From: a bacterium
GTDB taxonomy: Bacteria; Margulisbacteria; Marinamargulisbacteria; UBA817; JAQBTH01
NCBI GenBank assembly: GCA_027623425.1
Contig: JAQBTH010000012.1
Coordinates: 1 to 35,340 of the forward strand
Direction: 5' to 3'
Length of the DNA stretch: 35,340 nucleotides
Part shown: piece by piece, positions 8,245 through 14,020 of the stretch
How the letters are laid out: each line of letters opens with the position of its first letter
How positions within the stretch are numbered: the stretch's first letter is position 1
Translations under genes and position numbers: made by a program
Notes under the pieces: generated by a model
Told to the model about the DNA's origin: nothing
Databases searched by the model: none
What the model saw: only the letters and a program-made list of their open reading frames with translations

Positions 8245-8970
8245 ATGGCAGTAAGTTCAATTAACCCCACACCACCTCCATTTAGTAAGATGGGCGCAGT
8301 AGCAGAAGCGACCGAAGCTGGCCGTAATGGTCTTGTTGCCAAGGCACAAGGGCAAGGCGCTAGTTTAAATGACCCAGGGGTATTTTCAAATGTAGCCGTT
8401 GCCGTAGAACAAATGAAACCTGCACACACAAACGCAGGTGACAAAGAAGAAAAACTAGTCGAGACAACTGAATTTCGGCAGACGGAAATAGGCGCACTAG
8501 CAGGTCAGCGTTCGTTAAGTGCACAAGCCGCCGCTGCAACAGCCGATGACGGCGTACAAGCCGAAACAAACAAAGTACACAAAAAAATGACCAAAGCCAA
8601 AGAGGCTGAAGACCAAGGCGAGCAAGAAAACAGGCGCTCAAAGGGTCTTCTTGAAGCGAAAACTGAAGAACCCTCCCGGTTAAAACGCGCCGCCAGCACT
8701 GGCGATATTGTCGCGCTACAAGCACAAGAGCGCCACAACCAAAATAAAGGATTAAAACGCACAAAATCCATGTCAGAAATAGCGCTTGATGTTGCAGACG
8801 AAGCCCTAGACAAGGTAGATACCGCTATGGATGTAGCTAAAAAAGTATCCGGTTGGGCTGGAGTTGGGGGCATCATTGGCACTGCTATCGCCCCCGGTGT
8901 AGGAACAGTCGCCGGCACAGCTATTGGTGCAGTAATACGACTTGGCATCGAAGCCGTTAAACGCCTATAG
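8245..8970 (+). CDS. Hydrophilic protein with C-terminal glycine-zipper segment
   Basis: 241 aa, unrecognised. Residues 1-190 are very hydrophilic and rich in Ala, Glu, Lys and Gln, likely disordered or helical. Two short segments look duplicated: LKRAASTGDIVAL and LKRTKSMSEIALD, each with an R-x-x-S motif. The C-terminus (about 200-235) is a glycine-zipper hydrophobic segment (GVGGIIGTAIAPGVGTVAG, then TAIGAVIRLG), the kind of sequence found in membrane-inserting or pore-forming small proteins. There is no N-terminal signal peptide, so export would need a dedicated secretion system. Promoter and Shine-Dalgarno site are good. The TAG stop at 8968-8970 is followed in the same frame by 27 sense codons, so the protein may be truncated or extended by readthrough. 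An effector or bacteriocin-like role is speculation. Confidence 0.6.
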   Translation: MAVSSINPTPPPFSKMGAVAEATEAGRNGLVAKAQGQGASLNDPGVFSNVAVAVEQMKPAHTNAGDKEEKLVETTEFRQTEIGALAGQRSLSAQAAAATADDGVQAETNKVHKKMTKAKEAEDQGEQENRRSKGLLEAKTEEPSRLKRAASTGDIVALQAQERHNQNKGLKRTKSMSEIALDVADEALDKVDTAMDVAKKVSGWAGVGGIIGTAIAPGVGTVAGTAIGAVIRLGIEAVKRL

Positions 8971-9054
8971 CGCGCCTGGAAATCAGAACGGGAAATCCCG
9001 ACTGATCCAACACCTGCAACCCCAGCACCACAAGTTGCTGTTGAAAATGCCTAA
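8971..9054 (+). other. In-frame coding extension after the amber codon
   Basis: Directly after the TAG at 8968 the same frame stays open for 27 codons to a TAA at 9052-9054, reading RAWKSEREIPTDPT followed by PATPAPQVAVENA. The amber may replace a Trp (TGG) or Gln (CAG) codon, giving '...AVKRL-x-RAWKSE'. The composition is protein-like and suits a hydrophilic tail after the glycine-zipper helix. Either the gene is recently truncated or a fraction of product is made by readthrough. Confidence 0.45.
8978..9008. other. Hairpin just after the amber stop
   Basis: Nested pairing GGA/TCC, TCAG/CTGA and CGGG/CCCG around an AAAT loop, starting 7 nt after the TAG at 8968-8970. There is no T-run, so it is a poor intrinsic terminator. 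It could block ribosomes or stimulate readthrough, or be chance. Confidence 0.4.
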
Positions 9055-9070
9055 AAAGACCTCCGTATAG

Positions 9071-9174
9071 AAGTAACTAATATTTGGATGTAGTGTGCCA
9101 TTACTACCCCCGGGAGCATATTAATAATATGTAACCAGAGGTCTAATGGCGCAATACGCCGAATATAATTACTT
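9071..9174. repeat. Structured intergenic repeat, copy A
   Basis: A long imperfect inverted repeat: left arm AAGTAACTAATATT...GCCATTA, right arm TAATGGC...AATATAATTACTT, with an apical hairpin CATATT-AATAATATG flanked by CCGGGAG and AGAGG. It sits between convergent genes, and its right arm covers the last codon and stop of the TauE/SafE gene. Probable role: two-way terminator or mRNA 3' end. Shares architecture, not arm sequence, with copies at 18246, 20112, 20206, 22016 and 32085. Confidence 0.55.
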
Positions 9175-9516
9175 CCGCAACATGTTGATGGCAGCAACGA
9201 TTAACAGTAGCGCAAACATCTTCTTTAACACATGCGCTGGCAAATAAATAGCCAATTTGGCACCAACCAAGCCACCAACCAATAAACCTACGGCCAACAA
9301 CAATCCCATTTTCAAATCCACATGCCCAGCCTTGTAATAGGTATAAGCCGATAACAAGGCCACCGGTGGCAACAACGCAAACAACGCCGTGCCTTGTGCC
9401 TGATGCTGAGTAAGCCCCACAAACAACACCATTGCGGGCACCATGATTAAGCCCCCACCAATTCCCATAAGGCCACTTAATATTCCCGCTGCAAAACCAA
9501 TAAAAAGTAATGTCAT
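9169..9516 (-). CDS. Half-size TauE/SafE-type membrane permease
   Basis: 115 aa with about four hydrophobic helices. The N-terminal MTLLFIGFAAGILSGLMGIG and following GGLIMVPAMVLF are the conserved first-helix signature of the TauE/SafE (DUF81) family of anion/sulfur-compound exporters, and the second half ends in KLAIYLPAHVLKKMFALLLI. Full-length members have about 250 aa and two such halves, so this protein would have to dimerise; half-size members are known in the family. It does not look truncated, as both ends are clean and a perfect -10 box lies 6 nt upstream of the ATG. The transported substrate cannot be read from the sequence. It lies just downstream of the SLC25-like gene on the same strand (26 bp apart) but has its own promoter. 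Confidence 0.8.
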   Translation of the reverse strand: MTLLFIGFAAGILSGLMGIGGGLIMVPAMVLFVGLTQHQAQGTALFALLPPVALLSAYTYYKAGHVDLKMGLLLAVGLLVGGLVGAKLAIYLPAHVLKKMFALLLIVAAINMLRK

Positions 9517-9522
9517 AAGTCT

Positions 9523-9528
9523 ATTATA
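9523..9528 (-). promoter_or_regulatory. -10 box of the TauE/SafE gene (leaderless start)
   Basis: A perfect minus-strand TATAAT is followed by AGACTT (6 nt) and the ATG at 9516. No Shine-Dalgarno site is present. Confidence 0.7.
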
Positions 9529-9542
9529 CTATACCAAAACAG

Positions 9543-10505
9543 TTATGCACGGTTCGGCCAGAACACATTACTTATCTGTTCTTTTACACCAAAACCGACC
9601 ATCAACAACACCGGCAGTTGAAATGCCTTTGGTAAGGCACTCGCAAATAACGAAAAGCCTTCTGCGGCAACAGCCCTACTCAATCGGCCTGAAAATTCCT
9701 GAAACGTATTAGACTGTTTCACGCTTAAGTTGCCATCCAACACATCCATCATCATGCGCGATCGGATCGCATCCATCACGATATTCCCACTAAAAATACC
9801 CAAAAGTGCGCCCAAATAAGTGGATCCCATTCCAGTGGGTACCCTACGCTTTTCTGCAGAAACACCAGCTCTAGTCAAAACAGAATCCACAACTGGTTTA
9901 AACGCCCCTTTCATTTGCATAAATACACTCACAAACAACATATGCCGCAGTGCCATAGGGTACAATGCTGTAATTGGTAAGCGTTGCCCTGTAATGCCCA
10001 CCATTTCTCGATACGCCTCTCTAGGATCCTGAGACAAACACCCTGATTGCTGCCCCAACTTACACAATTCAGACGTGTTAACCAAGAAGGATTCAGCAAA
10101 TCCTGCTGCAGACCAGACAATCGTTTGAGTCGGCACAGATAATTTAGTGACCCTTTCCCCAAACACCTCTTCAATACCGATCGGCACAACAAACGCACGC
10201 ACCAAAAAAGGAAACTGTTTAATGGGCCCTGCCTCAAAAGCACATCCACTAACAGATCGAAGTAGACGTGTTTTTTTAACCTCAGAAGCAAAATCGCGAA
10301 TAATTTGAAACATCCCTGCATTTGGGTCTATTTGCCGCCGTGCACGCACAATATCCGCTGGTAATCCCGCTACAGCCCCTACCGCACCAGAGACCACCGA
10401 AACACCAAAAAGCTGCAACGTCGAAGGCCCATTGGACGCTCCACTTAATGACCCTGGAATTTTAGGTGGACTCGCTATATTATTCGATTTTTCGATTGGA
10501 TTCAT
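9543..10505 (-). CDS. Mitochondrial carrier family (SLC25)-like protein
   Basis: 320 aa with the threefold repeat of mitochondrial carriers. Each ~100-residue repeat starts with a helix ending in a P-x-[DE]-x-x-[KR] type motif: GAVAGLPADIVRARRQ (Pro49, Asp51, Arg54), then AGFAESFLVNTSELCKLGQQ (Glu146, Lys149, Pro lost), then GIFSGNIVMDAIRSR (Asp245, Arg248, Pro lost). The acidic residues are spaced 95 and 99 apart. Each repeat continues with a second helix, clearest in the third: RAVAAEGFSLFASALPKAF then GFGVKEQI, matching the carrier 'EG...(L)P...KE' pattern. This family belongs to eukaryotes; the bacterial exception I know of is the Legionella effector LncP, delivered to host mitochondria. 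The first ~30 residues are polar and could hold a delivery signal. The start at 10505 has a -10-like box 6 nt upstream. The substrate is not predictable. A degraded or adapted carrier is possible since two prolines are lost. Confidence 0.75.
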   Translation of the reverse strand: MNPIEKSNNIASPPKIPGSLSGASNGPSTLQLFGVSVVSGAVGAVAGLPADIVRARRQIDPNAGMFQIIRDFASEVKKTRLLRSVSGCAFEAGPIKQFPFLVRAFVVPIGIEEVFGERVTKLSVPTQTIVWSAAGFAESFLVNTSELCKLGQQSGCLSQDPREAYREMVGITGQRLPITALYPMALRHMLFVSVFMQMKGAFKPVVDSVLTRAGVSAEKRRVPTGMGSTYLGALLGIFSGNIVMDAIRSRMMMDVLDGNLSVKQSNTFQEFSGRLSRAVAAEGFSLFASALPKAFQLPVLLMVGFGVKEQISNVFWPNRA

Positions 10506-10511
10506 TGTAAA

Positions 10512-10517
10512 ATGATA
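10512..10517 (-). promoter_or_regulatory. Candidate -10 box of the SLC25-like gene
   Basis: Minus-strand TATCAT lies exactly 6 nt (TTTACA) before the ATG at 10505. A stronger-looking TATAAT further upstream would give a longer leader but no Shine-Dalgarno site is present. Confidence 0.4.
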
Positions 10518-10607
10518 TACAAATTTAAATAATTATACAATTACAAAAAATTACACCAAAAGAATAAACGAGATTAGGATACAACGGATCAAATAAATCA
10601 ATGATTA

Positions 10608-10616
10608 TGATATACT
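10608..10616 (+). promoter_or_regulatory. Extended -10 promoter of rfbC (leaderless start)
   Basis: TG-A-TATACT followed by 7 nt and the ATG at 10624. No Shine-Dalgarno site. Same extended box as the tRNA-Leu promoter at 31952. Confidence 0.65.
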
Positions 10617-10623
10617 ATTTTCT

Positions 10624-11148
10624 ATGCATTTCACACCACTTTCAATTCCTGAAATCATCAAAATCACGCCCCAAATTCATGGGGATGGTCGTGGTTTTTT
10701 TATGGAAGTACACCATCAGGAAAAGTTTATAGCAGCTGGAATTACAAATACTTTTGTGCAAAGCAATCATTCTCGCTCTACTAAGGGCACATTGCGCGGT
10801 TTGCATTACCAATTGAGCCCAAAAGAACAAGGTAAGCTTGTTCGAGTGTTAAGTGGGAAAATATACGACGCAGCAGTGGATATACGCCCAAATTCCCCCA
10901 CATACGGGAAATGGATAGGCGAAGTTTTAGATGATGTAAAACGAGAAATGCTGTATGTGCCGCCTGGGTTTGCCCACGGTTTTTATGTGTTATCCGAGTC
11001 TGCAGATGTGGAATATTATTGCACCAACACCTATACCCCTGAATTAGAAAAGGGCATTCATTGGGATTCGGCTGGCATAAAATGGCCACTCACAGTACCA
11101 CCTATTTTGTCAGAAAAAGACAATATACTGCCCCGATTAACCGCTTAG
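10624..11148 (+). CDS. rfbC: dTDP-4-dehydrorhamnose 3,5-epimerase
   Basis: Cupin enzyme epimerising dTDP-4-keto-6-deoxyglucose at C3 and C5 on the way to dTDP-L-rhamnose for surface polysaccharide. 174 aa, normal length. Motifs: DGRGFFMEVHH (21-31), QSNHSRSTKGTLRGLHYQ (46-63) with the catalytic His61, GKIYDAAVDIR, and PPGFAHGFYVLSE with the active-site region downstream. No rfbA, rfbB or rfbD is in the window, so the gene is separated from the rest of the rhamnose pathway. The ATG at 10624 follows an extended -10 box, giving a leaderless message. Its TAG stop (11146-11148) interlocks with the TAA stop of the convergent small gene (11145-11147). Confidence 0.95.
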   Translation: MHFTPLSIPEIIKITPQIHGDGRGFFMEVHHQEKFIAAGITNTFVQSNHSRSTKGTLRGLHYQLSPKEQGKLVRVLSGKIYDAAVDIRPNSPTYGKWIGEVLDDVKREMLYVPPGFAHGFYVLSESADVEYYCTNTYTPELEKGIHWDSAGIKWPLTVPPILSEKDNILPRLTA

Positions 11149-11369
11149 TCTTCAGGCAATAGGCGCGCGCGTTGGACTGTATCTTGCGCTTTGAGTGCTT
11201 GAGCACTTAAAAAGTGATCTGTTTTAGCCGATTCAGCTAAAGCGCGATCTCCTTGCTCTGTATTTCGTGATTGATTTTGACCTTCATAGCCCACTCGACG
11301 CTTGGATGCCGCTAATCGCTCTAAGTTTCTTGTCTGACGATCTGCCGTTACTGCCGCAGCTTTCCCCAT
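11145..11369 (-). CDS. Small charged hypothetical protein, 74-codon frame
   Basis: MGKAAAVTADRQTRNLERLA and onward to RARLLPED is a hydrophilic, helical, Arg/Ala/Gln-rich sequence with no recognised family and no signal peptide. The ATG at 11369 has no ribosome-binding site. Upstream, a well-placed ATG at 11419 behind a G-rich Shine-Dalgarno-like tract opens a 23-codon frame that overlaps this one in the -1 relation, at the sequence G-GGA-AAG. The likely product is therefore a 91-residue fusion (MPKGMGSVAHRNNQSTIWGK joined to AAAVTADRQ...) made by -1 frameshifting, or the gene is broken by a one-base indel in the G4A3 run. The tail interlocks with the rfbC stop codon. Confidence 0.5.
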   Translation of the reverse strand: MGKAAAVTADRQTRNLERLAASKRRVGYEGQNQSRNTEQGDRALAESAKTDHFLSAQALKAQDTVQRARLLPED

Positions 11370-11419
11370 ATAGTAGATTGATTATTGCGATGGGCCACAG
11401 ACCCCATTCCTTTAGGCAT
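11348..11419 (-). CDS. Short 5' frame (23 codons) of the frameshifted small gene
   Basis: ATG at 11419 behind GGGGGG with 7 nt spacing, and a TATACT box at 11449-11454 upstream. It reads MPKGMGSVAHRNNQSTIWGK then L-R-Q-stop. A canonical -1 slippery heptamer G-GGA-AAG lies at 11366-11360, from which a slip enters the 74-codon frame. No homologue is recognised. Confidence 0.4.
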   Translation of the reverse strand: MPKGMGSVAHRNNQSTIWGKLRQ

Positions 11420-11448
11420 ATCAATTCCCCCCAACTATTTAACTCACA

Positions 11449-11454
11449 AGTATA
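11449..11454 (-). promoter_or_regulatory. Candidate -10 box for the small frameshifted gene
   Basis: Minus-strand TATACT; the expected start near 11442 leaves a ~22 nt leader with a G-rich ribosome-binding site. This favours the 11419 start over 11369. Confidence 0.4.
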
Positions 11455-11500
11455 AATTCCCTAAAATGAAAGACTTTAAACACCGAATAAACCATATAAA

Positions 11501-14020
11501 TTAGATAAATAAAGACAATTGAGCTGAGTTCAAAGCCCCCACATCCCCAGAAGAATGCAACTCCAAGCGTGCTAAATACCCTTCGGCAGCGGCTACCACA
11601 GCAGCGGGCATACCTGCCATCTTCGCCACATGCACACCGTAGCTTTTGTCTGCCGGCCCCGAAACCAACCGATGTTCAAACACCAATTCCCCACCACTTT
11701 CCCGAATCGCCATGCTCATGTTTACTGCGCCTACCAACCGCTCAGCAAGCCCGGTCAACTCATGGTAATGTGTGGCAAAAAAGGCCCTCGCCCCTACCAC
11801 ATCATGCACGTATTCGCTCACCGCTGCCGCAATACTCATTCCATCATACGTGCTGGTCCCCCGCCCAATCTCATCTAACAAAATCAAACTTTTATCGGTT
11901 GCCCCATTCAAAATAGTCGCCGTTTCTACCATTTCCACCATAAATGTACTTTGCCCCACCGCCAAATTATCCAGGCTACCAATACGTGTAAATAATTTAT
12001 CAACAATGGCCCACTTCATAGACGTTGCAGGCACAAAACTACCAATTTGTGCCAAAATAACCATCAGGGCCACTTGCCGCATTAAAGTCGATTTCCCCGC
12101 CATATTCGGCCCTGTTATCAAAAAGAAACGGGCGTCATTCCCATTCATCGCCACATCATTGGCAATAAAATGAATACCCTCTTTTTGTTCAAGAACGGGG
12201 TGACGCCCCGCCTCAATCACAAGCATACGAGCATCCGTCGTCACAATTTCAGGACGCACATAGTTCTTGGCCTGTGCCACACTCGCCAGGCTCTGCCACA
12301 CATCCAATTGGGCCACTAAATCCGCCACCTGCTGCAACGTGCCAACCAATCCCTCTACGCGACCCACCACAGCTTTAAAAACATCTTGTTCAAGTGCAAT
12401 TTGCTTGGCCTCGCCACTCAATAACACTTGCTCTTTTTCTTTTAATTCCGGCGTAATATAGCGTTCAGCACCGGTTAACGTTTGCTTACGAATATACTGT
12501 TCAGGAACCATCTCTTTATGAGTATTGGTCACCTCAAAATAATAGCCAAAAACCCGGTTATACCCCACCTTCATGGTTTTAATACCAGTGGCATCACGCT
12601 CTTGTTGCTCCAACCCAGCAATCCAATCCCGTATCTCACTAAATTCCGCCATTAGGGTATCCAATTCCTCACTATATCCAGCTTTAATTACACGACCATC
12701 CCGAATATGGGCAGGCGCATCATCTCGGATTGCCGATTGAATTTCTGTTACCAAGCGCTGGCACTCCCCCCCGTCAGAAAACTGTTCCGCTAACACATGA
12801 AAGGCATCTCCTAACAATCCGACAGGCCCCATTTCATTTAAAATACCTGGGACATGAGACAATTCTGCTAAACTCCCTGCCAAACCAAGTAAATCCTTAG
12901 GATTGTGAGTATGAGACACCACGCGCGCTAAAAGACGCTCTAAGTCATAAACACCTTTTAAGCACTCTCGTAATTCCTCACGGCTTAAAATATCATGAAT
13001 AAATGCCGCTACAGCATCTTGCTGAGCGTGAATAACCTCACCATCAACAAACGGCCGTTGCAGACGTGTTTTTAGCAGCCTCGCGCCCATCGCTGTCCGC
13101 GTGCGGTTCACAGCGTAAAATAACGTATCGCGAGATTCTTTATGGTGTTGATTAGACACCAACTCAAGATTTTTAATCGTAACGCCATCCATTCTTAAGC
13201 CCGAATCAGCACTAAAATACCGAATTTGAGTTACCTGACTTAAGGCCGTCTTATGGGCATATTTTAAATAATCCAAAATGGCCCAGGCGGCCGATAATCC
13301 ACGCGTATCTCTAGCAATACCAAACCCCTCCAACGTACTCACATTAAAATGACCTGCTAAGCGTTTATGCGCATCATCTACACTCAGTATTGGCACTAAA
13401 GACACCGGAACATGATCCGCAACAAACGAGGCCCCACCCGTCATTCCCGACCCACCTGCCGTCATTCCCGACCCCGATCGGGAATCCATCCTCTCATCCA
13501 CTAACAATTCTTTCACGCTCAATTGATCCAACAATGCCTGCACTTCAGCGCGCCTTAACTGCCCAGTGACAAAAAACGCCCCCGTACTCGCATCAATCAC
13601 CGCCATACCCAGCTCATCATCACGCCCAGACACCGCTGCCAAATACACATGATCGGTTTCATCCACAGCACCCGCATCAATGACGGTACCAGGCGTTATC
13701 ACTTTTACCACATCGCGCTTGGTTAATCCTTTGGCCTCAGCCGGGTCTTCTATTTGCTCACAAATCGCAACTTTATAGCCCTTGCTGACCAATTTTCCAG
13801 TGTAATTATCCGCCGAATGAAACGGAAACCCACACATCGGTACTCTGTTCTCATCTTTACCGCGCCCCGTTAAGGTAATATCCAACACCTTAGAGGCAAT
13901 ATGGGCATCATCAAAAAACATTTCATAAAAATCGCCCATTCGAAAAAATAAAATCGCATCCTGATACCGGGCCTTTATCTCGCGATATTGGCGCATCATG
14001 GGTGTATCGGCGCCAGCCAT
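11501..14020 (-). CDS. mutS: DNA mismatch repair protein MutS
   Basis: Recognises mismatches and small loops, then signals repair through MutL. 839 aa, near the usual ~850. Start: TPMMRQYREIKARYQ, with the mismatch-probing motif GDFYEMF at 29-35 (Phe-x-Glu). The C-terminal ATPase has Walker A TGPNMAGKSTLMRQ, Walker B ILLDEIGRGTSTYDG and the FFATHYHELT segment. Residues ~179-197 carry an in-frame repeat-encoded insertion (DSRSGSGMTAG, GSGMTGG) in the connector domain region. The ATG overlaps the pheT stop as TAATG, so translation is coupled; mutS is the last gene of pheS-pheT-mutS. Grouping mutS with the Phe-tRNA synthetase genes is unusual but has no obvious functional meaning. The tail is standard for MutS1, not MutS2, as no Smr domain is present. 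Confidence 0.97.
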   Translation of the reverse strand: MAGADTPMMRQYREIKARYQDAILFFRMGDFYEMFFDDAHIASKVLDITLTGRGKDENRVPMCGFPFHSADNYTGKLVSKGYKVAICEQIEDPAEAKGLTKRDVVKVITPGTVIDAGAVDETDHVYLAAVSGRDDELGMAVIDASTGAFFVTGQLRRAEVQALLDQLSVKELLVDERMDSRSGSGMTAGGSGMTGGASFVADHVPVSLVPILSVDDAHKRLAGHFNVSTLEGFGIARDTRGLSAAWAILDYLKYAHKTALSQVTQIRYFSADSGLRMDGVTIKNLELVSNQHHKESRDTLFYAVNRTRTAMGARLLKTRLQRPFVDGEVIHAQQDAVAAFIHDILSREELRECLKGVYDLERLLARVVSHTHNPKDLLGLAGSLAELSHVPGILNEMGPVGLLGDAFHVLAEQFSDGGECQRLVTEIQSAIRDDAPAHIRDGRVIKAGYSEELDTLMAEFSEIRDWIAGLEQQERDATGIKTMKVGYNRVFGYYFEVTNTHKEMVPEQYIRKQTLTGAERYITPELKEKEQVLLSGEAKQIALEQDVFKAVVGRVEGLVGTLQQVADLVAQLDVWQSLASVAQAKNYVRPEIVTTDARMLVIEAGRHPVLEQKEGIHFIANDVAMNGNDARFFLITGPNMAGKSTLMRQVALMVILAQIGSFVPATSMKWAIVDKLFTRIGSLDNLAVGQSTFMVEMVETATILNGATDKSLILLDEIGRGTSTYDGMSIAAAVSEYVHDVVGARAFFATHYHELTGLAERLVGAVNMSMAIRESGGELVFEHRLVSGPADKSYGVHVAKMAGMPAAVVAAAEGYLARLELHSSGDVGALNSAQLSLFI
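13440..13487. repeat. In-frame palindromic repeat plus half-copy inside mutS
   Basis: Full copy at 13461-13487: arms ATTCCCGA and TCGGGAAT around CCCCGA. A tandem half-copy (GTCATTCCCGACCC) precedes it at 13440-13453, 21 nt away. On the minus strand it encodes DSRSGSGMTAGGSGMTGG in frame. Confidence 0.85.

Noticed and set aside
8360-8764. Long minus-strand open frames opposite the glycine-zipper gene
   Set aside because: Shadows of the coding strand; no promoter or ribosome site, and the sense gene has both.
9169-9516. TauE/SafE gene as a truncated pseudogene
   Set aside because: It has a perfect promoter, a clean start and stop and a coherent four-helix half; half-size members of the family exist.
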